Positions 31,136-40,876 of a stretch of DNA of 64,000 nt are shown here, one piece after another. The notes beneath the pieces are model-generated. The model worked only from the letters and a program-made list of their open reading frames with translations. It had not been told where the DNA came from and made no database searches. A program made the translations under genes and the position numbers. The number at the start of each line of letters is the position of its first letter. Positions within the stretch are counted from its first letter, which is position 1. Origin of the DNA: an uncultured Clostridia bacterium (GTDB taxonomy: Bacteria > Bacillota > Clostridia > Christensenellales > Borkfalkiaceae). The stretch spans positions 35,069 through 99,068 of the forward strand of contig CANQTD010000005.1 of assembly GCA_947626685.1 (NCBI GenBank), read 5' to 3'.

Positions 31136-31165
31136 ATTATACCACACGCGGGCGCACGCGGTCAA
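31136..31165 (-). promoter_or_regulatory. Promoter of the yicC-gmk-rpoZ operon
   Basis: Minus strand TTGACC (31165-31160), 18-base spacer, TATAAT (31141-31136). It is followed by two tandem CGAYAGGAGAAA segments. Confidence 0.8.
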
Positions 31166-31206
31166 GTGTTTGCGGTATTTCCGAAAAATTTTTCCGCCGC
31201 GGGCGG

Positions 31207-33153
<1,947 letters not shown>

Positions 33154-35475
33154 TCACTCCAATATCTCGAGCGGGGCGAGAGCCGCCGCCAAGTCCTTGT
33201 TCCCGACCGTCTCGAAGCGGACGGTGATGATGAGGTTCTTCGTCTCCCCGCGCATCGCGGTGACGACGCCCTCGCCGAAACGGGCGTGCCTGACGCGTAC
33301 CCCGACGGCGTACCCCGACGTGTCTTTGGGCGTCTGTGAGGGGGGTGTTGCGGACATGGGTGCCCCGCCGAACCTCACCGTGCCCTTTCTTCCGCCCGCT
33401 GCGGGAGGTCTTGCGCCGCCGCCGAAGCTCGCGAATCCCTCGTGCGCGTCGTCCCGGTACCCCGCGCGGCGGTTCGTGCGCCCGAAGCCCATGCCGTATC
33501 CGCTCCCCTCGTACCTGCCGGCGAAGCCATCCTCGTCGTAATCGCCCGAGAATCTGCGGTAGAAGGGTTTTTCGGCGGAGACGCCGAGTTCGTTTTGCAG
33601 TTCTTCGACGAACTGCGAGCGCGCGGTGAGTTGCCGCCGCCCGTACAAAAACCTGCTCTTCGCGCGGGTGAGCCAGAGTTTTTCCTTCGCGCGGGTGATG
33701 GCGACGTACATGAGCCGCCGCTCTTCCTCGATCCCGTTCCGCTCTTCGACGGCGCGCGACGTGGGCATGACGTCCTGTTCCAGCCCCGCGAGAAAGACGC
33801 AGCGGAATTCGAGCCCTTTGACGGCGTGGATGGTCGCGATGGTCACATAGTCGCCCTCGTCCATCTCGTCGGTATCCGAATACAGGGTGATCTGTTGCAG
33901 GTACTCGTCGAGCGAGGCCCCCTCGTTCATGCGCATAAATTCTTCCACCGAATTCTGGAACTCGTCCAAATTGGCGCGCTTTGCCATGCTCTCATCCGAC
34001 CTGTCGGCATACATGTCGAGCATGCCCGAGCTTTCGAGCAGGTATTTCGTGAGCTTGTCCGCCGGCTCCGTCTGCGCCCTGATGACGAGCTCCTTGATAT
34101 AGCCGCCGAACGCCGCGAGTTTGAGCCGCGCGGCCGCGGGAAGGGGAAGTTCGTCCGCCGCGAGCACCGCGTCGTAGACGGTGAGTTCTTCGCGGTCGGC
34201 GTAGTCGAGGAGGATCTGCACCGTCTTTTCGCCGATCCCCCGCCGCGGCACGTTGATCACGCGGAGGAGCGCCTCGCTGTCGAAGGGGTTGGCGATGAGG
34301 CGGAGATAGGCGAGCACGTCCTTGATCTCCTTCCGTTCGAAGAACTTGAAGCCGCCGAACACTTTGTAATTGATCCCGTACTTCGTAAATTCCTGCTCGA
34401 AGGCGCGGGTGAGCGCGTTGATGCGCATGAGGACGGCAAAATCCGAATACTTGTAACCGCGGCGGCGGGATTCGGCAATGACGCGGGCGGTATAGAGCGC
34501 CTCCCCGAGTTCGTCGTCCGCCTCGAAGTAGACGGGCTTCTCCCCCTCCGCCCTGTCCGTCCAGAGCTGCTTTTTGTTGCGCATCCTGTTGTGCGAAATG
34601 GACGCGTTCGCGAGCGCGAGAATGGCGCCCGTACTGCGGTAGTTGCGTTGCAGTTTATACGTCTTTGCCTGCGGGAAACTGCGCGAAAAACTCAGAATGT
34701 TCTCGATCTCCGCGCCCCGCCAGCCGTAGATGGACTGGTCGTCGTCCCCTACGACGAACAGGTTGCCGTGCACGGAGGCGAGCATCTTCACGATGTCGAA
34801 CTGCACGGCGTTGGTGTCCTGAAATTCGTCGACATGGATATAGCGGAAACGGCCCGAGAGATACTCCCGCGCCTCGCCGTCCTCCCGAAGGAGCGCGCGC
34901 GCCTCGGTGAGGAGATCGTCGAAATCAAGTGCGTTGTACGCTTTCAGATGCGCCGTATAGCGGCGGTAGACTTCCATCGCCGTCTTGATATTGTGCTCGT
35001 GCGAGAACTGCATGCCGTATTCCTCGGGGGTGAGGCCGAGCGTCTTGGCGTTGGAGATATGGTATTTGACCGCCTTGATGAGGCTCTCCTCTTCGCAGCC
35101 GAGCTCTTTGAGGGCGAGTTTGATGACCGCGGCGCGCTCCTGTTCGGAATAGATGGAAAAGTTGGAGCGCAGACCCCGCCTCTCGGCGAACAGGCGGAGG
35201 ATCTTCACGCACATGGAGTGGATGGTGCACACCCACATGCGGGAGACGTCGCAGACCTGTTCGAGCCGCTCTTTCATCTCCCCCGCCGCCTTGTTCGTAA
35301 AGGTGATGGCGAGGATGGAGGAGGGCGAGACCCCTTTCTCTGTGACGAGATATTCGATACGGGTGGTGAGGACGCGCGTCTTGCCGCTCCCCGCGCCCGC
35401 GAGCACGAGCACCGCGCCCTCGGTATCGAGGACGGGCAGGCGCTGTTCTTCATTGAGTTGACCGAGGGATTCCAT
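33154..35475 (-). CDS. pcrA: ATP-dependent DNA helicase PcrA/UvrD
   Basis: A 773-residue superfamily 1A helicase. Q-motif and Walker A are at the N-terminus (LNEEQRLPVLDTEG, LAGAGSGKTRVLTTR about 25-40), then ITFTNKAAGEMKER, VDEFQDTNAVQ, VGDDDQSIYGWRGAE, the 2B domain, TIHAVKGLEFRCVF and LMYVAITRAKEKL. The C-terminal tail holds a Gly/Arg/Tyr-rich disordered stretch (about 650-715) and ends in a Tudor-like segment VGVRVRHARFGEGVV, as in PcrA that binds RNA polymerase. The promoter -10 box is only about nine bases upstream of the ATG, so the transcript may be almost leaderless. Confidence 0.96.
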   Translation of the reverse strand: MESLGQLNEEQRLPVLDTEGAVLVLAGAGSGKTRVLTTRIEYLVTEKGVSPSSILAITFTNKAAGEMKERLEQVCDVSRMWVCTIHSMCVKILRLFAERRGLRSNFSIYSEQERAAVIKLALKELGCEEESLIKAVKYHISNAKTLGLTPEEYGMQFSHEHNIKTAMEVYRRYTAHLKAYNALDFDDLLTEARALLREDGEAREYLSGRFRYIHVDEFQDTNAVQFDIVKMLASVHGNLFVVGDDDQSIYGWRGAEIENILSFSRSFPQAKTYKLQRNYRSTGAILALANASISHNRMRNKKQLWTDRAEGEKPVYFEADDELGEALYTARVIAESRRRGYKYSDFAVLMRINALTRAFEQEFTKYGINYKVFGGFKFFERKEIKDVLAYLRLIANPFDSEALLRVINVPRRGIGEKTVQILLDYADREELTVYDAVLAADELPLPAAARLKLAAFGGYIKELVIRAQTEPADKLTKYLLESSGMLDMYADRSDESMAKRANLDEFQNSVEEFMRMNEGASLDEYLQQITLYSDTDEMDEGDYVTIATIHAVKGLEFRCVFLAGLEQDVMPTSRAVEERNGIEEERRLMYVAITRAKEKLWLTRAKSRFLYGRRQLTARSQFVEELQNELGVSAEKPFYRRFSGDYDEDGFAGRYEGSGYGMGFGRTNRRAGYRDDAHEGFASFGGGARPPAAGGRKGTVRFGGAPMSATPPSQTPKDTSGYAVGVRVRHARFGEGVVTAMRGETKNLIITVRFETVGNKDLAAALAPLEILE

Positions 35476-35483
35476 ACCTCTCT

Positions 35484-35512
35484 ATTATATCACAGACGGC
35501 CCCTCTTTGCAA
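35484..35512 (-). promoter_or_regulatory. Promoter of pcrA-ligA
   Basis: Minus strand TTGCAA (35512-35507), 17-base spacer, TATAAT (35489-35484). The predicted start is only 2-3 bases ahead of the pcrA ATG at 35475. Confidence 0.8.
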
Positions 35513-35522
35513 GCATGCGGGC

Positions 35523-35915
35523 TTATTTTCTGCCCCTGATCTCGAACTCGTATTCCCGTTTGAACCGCTCGAGCGCCCGAAGGTACTTCTCGGAGAGTTC
35601 GAGGTTGTAACGCTGTTTTTCGGAATAGGAGAGGCTGTCGTAATACTCCCTGTCGGTGAGGCGGCCGATCGCGTCGGAGACCTCGCCCTCTTCGAGGAGG
35701 AGTTTTTTGACGCGGAGATAGAACTCGTCGGGGGAATCCCCCTTGACGCGCTGTTCCACCTTCCCGAGGAAATAGAGGTCGAGCTTGCTCTCGTTGATGC
35801 CCTGCTCCCGCGCGTGCTCCCGCTGCGCTTCGAGCTCCTCCTGCTGTTTTTGCCAGAACCCCTTCTTCATCCGTCTCTTTGCCTCTTTTGCGAGCGATTT
35901 TAAGGACCGGTCCAT
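35523..35915 (-). CDS. Hypothetical charged helical protein
   Basis: A 130-residue, highly charged and almost wholly helical protein (MDRSLKSLAKEAKRRMKKGF, QKQQEELEAQREHAREQG, then two more helices with ALERFKREYEFEIRGRK at the end). GGAGG precedes the ATG. No signal peptide, membrane segment or known domain is seen. It lies between rpsU and pcrA on the same strand. The basic/acidic pattern could suit a coiled-coil RNA- or ribosome-associated protein; that is speculation. Confidence 0.75.
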   Translation of the reverse strand: MDRSLKSLAKEAKRRMKKGFWQKQQEELEAQREHAREQGINESKLDLYFLGKVEQRVKGDSPDEFYLRVKKLLLEEGEVSDAIGRLTDREYYDSLSYSEKQRYNLELSEKYLRALERFKREYEFEIRGRK

Positions 35916-35949
35916 ATTGCGCCTCCGCTTGATTTCGACAATTTTTGCA

Positions 35950-35985
35950 AGAAAAAATCCGTAACCTGCGTTACGGATGATTTTT
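35950..35985 (-). terminator. Terminator after rpsU
   Basis: ATCCGTAAC/GTTACGGAT, a 9-bp stem with a 4-base loop followed by TTTTTTC on the minus strand. Confidence 0.85.
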
Positions 35986-36161
35986 CAGTTTCTGCTTCTC
36001 TTTCTCGCCGCTTCCGACTTCTTTTTCTTCTTGACGGAGGGCTTCTCATAGAACTCTTTTTTACGGAGATCGCCGATGATGCCGTCGCGCGAGCACTTTC
36101 TCTTGAATCTTCTCAAAGCGGATTCCAAGTTTTCGTTTTCGCCAACCCGAATCGTGGACAT
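35985..36161 (-). CDS. rpsU: 30S ribosomal protein S21
   Basis: A 58-residue S21 ([40 protein letters not shown], basic tail). GGAGG lies upstream of the ATG at 36161; ten more in-frame codons upstream are part of the leader. S21 contacts the anti-Shine-Dalgarno region of 16S rRNA. Confidence 0.95.
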   Translation of the reverse strand: MSTIRVGENENLESALRRFKRKCSRDGIIGDLRKKEFYEKPSVKKKKKSEAARKRSRN

Positions 36162-36201
36162 ACCTACTACCCTCCTTCGCCGAAGCACTTATTTCTTGAC
36201 T

Positions 36202-36230
36202 ATTATACCAAAGCGGCGCGCCCTTGTCAA
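36202..36230 (-). promoter_or_regulatory. rpsU promoter
   Basis: Minus strand TTGACA (36230-36225), 17-base spacer, TATAAT (36207-36202), about 40 bases before the ATG. Confidence 0.88.
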
Positions 36231-36283
36231 CCGCTTTTTACGGCGAGTTTTGGGTTTTTTGGAGAAATTTCGCCGCAGAGACG

Positions 36284-37999
36284 TCAGTTCTTTGCGCGGG
36301 AGAGGAGAGCCGTGACGTCGCGCTGCACCTCTTCGAGCACGGAACATGCGGCCGCCTCGCTCTCCGCCTTCACCGAATAGTAGATCTTGAGTTTGGGTTC
36401 GGTGCCCGAGGGACGCACGCAGATGAAACTTCCGCCCTCGAGCTCGTAGTACACGCAGTTGCACTTCGGGATCCCGAGCGGCTCCTCTTTTCCGTCCGCG
36501 GTCTTTCTCACGGAGGCGGAATAGTCGCGCACCGCCGCCACGCGGAAGGGCCCGAATGAGGACACGGGGAGCGTTTTCAGCCCGTCGACGACGGTATTCA
36601 TCTCCTTCATCGCATTCAGTCCCGCATATTGGATGGAGACGTTCTTATCGAGCACGAAGCCGTATTTTTCATAGATCTCCATGAGCCGTTTGTAGACCGT
36701 CTTGCCGATGTAGGCGTAGTAGCAGACCATCTCGGCGCACAGCATGGAGGCGACGACGGCGTCCTTATCGCGGGCATGGGTGCCCCGCAGATAGCCGCAG
36801 CTCTCCTCAAAGCCAAAGACGAAGGTATGCGAAGCGTCCTTCTCCCACAGCTTGATCTTCTCGCCGATGAACTTGAATCCGACGGGCGTCTCGAAGAGGG
36901 CGACGCCGAAACTGTCGCAGATGAGCTTCGCCATGCCCGTCGTGACGAAGGATTTGACGACGGCGGCGTTTGCGGGAAGCGCGTTCTCCTCTTTGAGGCG
37001 GGTCAAAATGTAGTCGAGGAGCAGGATGCCCACCTGGTTGCCCGAGAGCGCGATAAATTCCCCCTTGCCGTCCTTCACGGCGACGCCGAGGCGGTCGGAG
37101 TCGGGATCGGTGCCGAACACCACGTCCGCGTCGATCTCGTTCGCCTTCGCGATGCCCATCGCAAGGGTCTCCTTGAACTCCGGGTTGGGCACGGCGACCG
37201 TGGAGAACGCGGGGTCCTCCGCCGTCTGCTCCTCCACCACCGTGACGTTGATGCCGAGCTTTTTGAGAATGGTCGTGACGGGAATGTACCCCGAGCCGTG
37301 GACGGGGGTGTAGACGAGCTTCAGATCTTTGCCGCACGCCTTCACCGCCTCTTTCGAGAGGGTGAGCTTGGAAAGTTCGGCGATGTAGTCCTCGTCCACC
37401 TGTTCGGGCACGGGCACGACGAGCGGGCTGTCTTTCACGCCCTTCACGGTGAGATAGTCCGTCTTTTCGATGAAGCCCACGACGACGGCGGTCGCCTCGG
37501 GGGACATCTGCGCCCCGTCCTCGCCGTACACTTTATAGCCGTTGTACTCCTTCGGGTTGTGGCTCGCCGTGATCATGACGCCCGCGACCGTACCGAGGCG
37601 GCGCACCGCATACGAGAGCATGGGCACGGGGTGGACGCGGGTGAAGAGATACGCCTTGACCCCGTTCGCCGCAAGCACTTCGGCGGCAGCCTCCGCAAAG
37701 AGGCGGGAATTCTTGCGGGTGTCGTACGAAATGACGACCCCTTTCTCCTTCGCCCCCGCGGGGAGGGTCGCGATATAGCCCGCGAGCCCCTGCGTGGCGC
37801 GGCGGACGGTATAGACGTTCATCATGTTGACGCCGATCCCGATGAGCCCGCGCATGCCCGCCGTCCCGAATTCGAGTTGCCCGCCGAAGCGGTATTCCTT
37901 TTCCTTTTCGTCCGAAGCGATCGCGGCGAGTTCCGCCTTGTCCGCGGGAGAAAGCGCCTCGCTCGCGAGCCAGCTCTCGTAAAGTTTCTGATAGTCCAT
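36284..37999 (-). CDS. Phosphoglucomutase/phosphomannomutase
   Basis: A 571-residue alpha-D-phosphohexomutase of the PgcA type. It starts MDYQKLYESWLASEALSPAD and has FGTAGMRGLIGIGVNMMN. The active serine loop is MITASHNPKEYNGYKVYG (about 145), the magnesium loop GTDPDSDRLGVAV (about 296), and the phosphate-binding VRPSGTEPKLKIYY is near the end. It links glucose-6-phosphate to glucose-1-phosphate for UDP-glucose and envelope glycan synthesis. GGAGG precedes the ATG at 37999. It follows two membrane protein genes and may be co-transcribed with them. Confidence 0.95.
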   Translation of the reverse strand: MDYQKLYESWLASEALSPADKAELAAIASDEKEKEYRFGGQLEFGTAGMRGLIGIGVNMMNVYTVRRATQGLAGYIATLPAGAKEKGVVISYDTRKNSRLFAEAAAEVLAANGVKAYLFTRVHPVPMLSYAVRRLGTVAGVMITASHNPKEYNGYKVYGEDGAQMSPEATAVVVGFIEKTDYLTVKGVKDSPLVVPVPEQVDEDYIAELSKLTLSKEAVKACGKDLKLVYTPVHGSGYIPVTTILKKLGINVTVVEEQTAEDPAFSTVAVPNPEFKETLAMGIAKANEIDADVVFGTDPDSDRLGVAVKDGKGEFIALSGNQVGILLLDYILTRLKEENALPANAAVVKSFVTTGMAKLICDSFGVALFETPVGFKFIGEKIKLWEKDASHTFVFGFEESCGYLRGTHARDKDAVVASMLCAEMVCYYAYIGKTVYKRLMEIYEKYGFVLDKNVSIQYAGLNAMKEMNTVVDGLKTLPVSSFGPFRVAAVRDYSASVRKTADGKEEPLGIPKCNCVYYELEGGSFICVRPSGTEPKLKIYYSVKAESEAAACSVLEEVQRDVTALLSRAKN

Positions 38000-38050
38000 G
38001 ATCTCCTCCATAAGGCGCACCCCCGAGCCGTTTTCCTCGGGGGCGTCCGT

Positions 38051-39112
38051 TTAATTTTCGTCGTTTGTCTCTTCCGAGGAAGAAGCGTCCGACGCCTCTT
38101 CTTCGGACATGGTATCGGCATTTGCCGTCTCGGGAACGTTTTCGGACGTCCCTTCAGGCGTCCCCTCTTCGCCCTGCCAGATTTTTCCGTCGGCGAGGTA
38201 GAATTTCTTTCCGTACGTCTCGAAGTAATTCACGAACTGCATGACGATGAAGAACACGAAGCTGAGCGGGACGGTGATGAGGAGCCCGCTCCCCGCCGTC
38301 GCGATCCCGAACAGCACGTTCACCGCGACGACGATATAGCACGCGACCGCGAAGCCGCCGAACCTGCGCATGAAGTTCTTCCCCATGTCTTTGAAAGAGT
38401 CTCTGAGGGCGGTGCGCAGCGTCTTTCCGTCCACGATCATCGCGGGCATCCACGAGTAGATGAGCGTGAGTTTGAGGGCCTGCAAGCAGATGACTGCCGC
38501 CATCGTGAGAGAGAGGGCGACGAGCACCGAGAGCACCCCCCAATTGGGCAGAAGGGACGGGATAAAGAAGAACAGGAACCAGCAGGCGAGCAGGGAGAGC
38601 AGGTCGTAGACAAAGGAGACGGGAACATACAACACGTAGTAGCGCGCCGCGCGCCCGATATTGCGGAAGTAGGCGTTGGCGAATCTCGTCTTGGCGCGGG
38701 TGCTCATGCGGTCGTTGATGAGCGAGCCGAGGGCGAACTGCGCGATGCCGTTGGTGAAGCGTTGGAGAATATACATGGCGGCGACGCCGATCACGCTCCC
38801 GATGATGGTCCCGATATTCGCGATGAGAAGGGAGGCGAAGTCGAGGGTGGCGGCATGGAATTTCGTCTGAAATTCCTGCAAGAGCGCGGTGTCGCCCGAA
38901 TTCAAAGAGGTGACAAGGGTATGGAAAAATTCGGGAATGAGGCCGCGCAGCGCGCTTAGCTGGGCACTGCTCAAAATGAAGGAGAGCCCGTAGCGCAGAA
39001 TGAGATAGGTGAGGCTGTAAAAGACGACCGAGACGACGATCCGGTACAAAAAGAGCTTGAACATGTTGCCGAATTGGTCTACCGTGAGGCTCACCGAATG
39101 CTTGAATATCAT
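38051..39112 (-). CDS. Polytopic membrane protein with acidic tail
   Basis: A 353-residue protein starting MIFKHSVSLTVDQFGNMFKL. About six hydrophobic segments (near 18-45, 85-115, 160-185, 195-220, 270-305) are followed by a cytoplasmic tail of about 50 residues rich in Glu, Ser and Asp. AAGGAG lies inside the end of the preceding gene, one base before its stop. It resembles the product of the upstream gene in layout (both open with a helix and end in charged segments), so the two may form a heteromeric complex. No family recognised. Confidence 0.78.
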   Translation of the reverse strand: MIFKHSVSLTVDQFGNMFKLFLYRIVVSVVFYSLTYLILRYGLSFILSSAQLSALRGLIPEFFHTLVTSLNSGDTALLQEFQTKFHAATLDFASLLIANIGTIIGSVIGVAAMYILQRFTNGIAQFALGSLINDRMSTRAKTRFANAYFRNIGRAARYYVLYVPVSFVYDLLSLLACWFLFFFIPSLLPNWGVLSVLVALSLTMAAVICLQALKLTLIYSWMPAMIVDGKTLRTALRDSFKDMGKNFMRRFGGFAVACYIVVAVNVLFGIATAGSGLLITVPLSFVFFIVMQFVNYFETYGKKFYLADGKIWQGEEGTPEGTSENVPETANADTMSEEEASDASSSEETNDEN

Positions 39113-39113
39113 A

Positions 39114-39935
39114 TCAGTACTCCTTGTAGCGTTTGAGGATATCTTCACGGTCGAGCTTGTCGGTGCGGAAGTAAGCCGTCTCCATGCGGAGGCAGAAGCT
39201 CAAAAACAGGAATGCAAACACGACGACGCCCGCGATCCTGAATACGATCTCGGTCAAAAACACCGTCCCCCCCAGCACGACGAACGCGCCCGCAAGGGAG
39301 ATGAGGAAGCTGAGCACGAGCTCCCAGCGGATGCCGAGCATCAGGCGGTAGGAGTAGAGAAAAGAATCGTAAAAACCGAATCCCGTCATCTGGCGGCAGG
39401 GCATCCACAGATAGAATACCGTGGCGACGTAGATGAGAACGTAAGTAAAGAGCAGGAACGCCGCGATCCCGAGGAGATAGACGAGAACAAGGGAGGAAAT
39501 GTTGGAAATGAGGAAGAGCACGGCGGAAAAGACGAGCGCCCAGAGCTCATAGAAGAGCGTGTAGACGAGGGTAATGACGGTAGCCGAGAGCAGGTTGCCG
39601 AAAAATCCGCCCACGATGCCCGAGAGGGTGCGCTTTCCGATGCGCATGTGCTTTTCCGCAAAAGCGAGCATGAGGGCGGAAAACACCACGACGCAGACGA
39701 AGGCGAGCACGCTGTACACGCCGCCCAACCACGAGCCGACGCCGAGAATGCTCCACGCGCGGAAAAATTCCCAGAACGAGAGACGGGGCGAGCCCGTAAA
39801 GAACCCTTGCAGAAGGGAGAGGATCGCCGAATAGTCGAGGGACAGCGCAAGAAAAACAGCGGGCACGACTGCGAACGGCAGAACGAACCAGATGTTCTTT
39901 ACGATGTATTTCCAGCTATCGAATAAATTCTTCAT
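39114..39935 (-). CDS. Polytopic membrane protein, partner of the downstream gene
   Basis: A 273-residue protein starting MKNLFDSWKYIVKNIWFVLP, with about six hydrophobic segments and a charged C-terminus (TDKLDREDILKRYKEY). GAGG precedes the ATG. It is first in a transcript with the second membrane protein and probably the phosphohexomutase. The pattern resembles small membrane proteins of unknown function common in Clostridia; no catalytic motif is seen. Confidence 0.78.
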   Translation of the reverse strand: MKNLFDSWKYIVKNIWFVLPFAVVPAVFLALSLDYSAILSLLQGFFTGSPRLSFWEFFRAWSILGVGSWLGGVYSVLAFVCVVVFSALMLAFAEKHMRIGKRTLSGIVGGFFGNLLSATVITLVYTLFYELWALVFSAVLFLISNISSLVLVYLLGIAAFLLFTYVLIYVATVFYLWMPCRQMTGFGFYDSFLYSYRLMLGIRWELVLSFLISLAGAFVVLGGTVFLTEIVFRIAGVVVFAFLFLSFCLRMETAYFRTDKLDREDILKRYKEY

Positions 39936-39996
39936 CGGAACTCCTCGGCGATGCCAAAGCGCGGCGGGTGCGGCCGTGCGCCACTTCTACGGGTAT

Positions 39997-40025
39997 ATTA
40001 TATAACAAAACGCGCGCCGTGTAAA
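39997..40025 (-). promoter_or_regulatory. Promoter of the membrane protein-phosphohexomutase operon
   Basis: Minus strand TTTACA (40025-40020), 17-base spacer, TATAAT (40002-39997), about 60 bases before the ATG at 39935. Confidence 0.8.
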
Positions 40026-40122
40026 GTATTTTTTTGTTTTTTATTTTGCGCGCCGACGCCCCTCTCCCCCAAAAGTCCCCGAAAAGCGCGAGCTCTCCGC
40101 GGAACTTTCCGAGGGGGCGGGC

Positions 40123-40755
40123 TCAGTCGATAAAATTCGTGGAAATGCGCGGTTCGGCGGCGGGAAAAGTTATCCCATGTTCCTTTCCCGCCTCGACGCA
40201 CTTGAGAAGCCACGCCATATTGCGGGCGAGCGTGCGCATCGTCTGCAGCCCCTCTCCGTCCTCCTCCACCTCGGAGGGCGTGTTCACGCGCCCGTGCACC
40301 ATGTTCCAATACTGCGAGGAAACGACGGGCATCGAGCTGATCGTAAAGTATTTATTGAGGCGGTCGAAGGACGCGGTCGCCCCTCCGCGGCGGCAACTGA
40401 CGACGGACGCCCCTACCATGCCCGCGAAGGAGCTGCTTCCCACCGAATAAAAGAAGCGGTCGAGGAAGGCGGTGAGCTGACCGCTCGGGCCGCCGTAATA
40501 GACGGGAGAGCCCACGACGATGCCCGCAAATTCCCCCCTTCTTGCGGCGAGCGCGTTGACGCCGTCGCCGTCGAAAACGCACTTCTTGTGCGTTTTGCAA
40601 TACCCGCAGGCGATACAGCCCGCGACCGGCTTCTTCCCGATCTGGAAGATCTCCGACTCCACGCCCTCTTCCGCGAGGACGTCTGCGATCTCTTTGAGCG
40701 CGCGGTAGGTGCAGCCGTGTTCGTTGGGGCTGCCGTTGATGAGCAAAACTTTCAT
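40123..40755 (-). CDS. NADPH-dependent FMN reductase / iron-sulfur flavoprotein
   Basis: A 210-residue flavodoxin-fold oxidoreductase. FMN loop LLINGSPNEHGCTYRAL (about 4-20) and second FMN contact GSPVYYGGPSGQLTAFLDRFF. A Cys motif CIACGYCKTHKKC at about 47-59 could bind an iron-sulfur cluster, as in iron-sulfur flavoproteins. Starts MKVLLINGSPNEHG with AAGGAG upstream of the ATG at 40755. It stands alone and likely reduces small electron acceptors. Confidence 0.9.
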   Translation of the reverse strand: MKVLLINGSPNEHGCTYRALKEIADVLAEEGVESEIFQIGKKPVAGCIACGYCKTHKKCVFDGDGVNALAARRGEFAGIVVGSPVYYGGPSGQLTAFLDRFFYSVGSSSFAGMVGASVVSCRRGGATASFDRLNKYFTISSMPVVSSQYWNMVHGRVNTPSEVEEDGEGLQTMRTLARNMAWLLKCVEAGKEHGITFPAAEPRISTNFID

Positions 40756-40791
40756 GTCCGTTTCTCCTTTTTTGATGATATGGGGTGAGGA

Positions 40792-40822
40792 AAGCTCCCC
40801 GATGCGGGGCATCGGGGAGCTT
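40792..40822 (-). terminator. Terminator of the giant surface protein gene
   Basis: AAGCTCCCCGATGC/GCATCGGGGAGCTT, a perfect 14-bp stem with a GGG loop, about 55 bases after the stop at 40877. The U-run is short (TTTCC), so it may also stabilise the mRNA end. Confidence 0.65.
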
Positions 40823-40876
40823 GGTCTTTCGCATGATCGCTCAGGCGGGAGCCCTTGCTATGCGGTCGGGTGCGGA

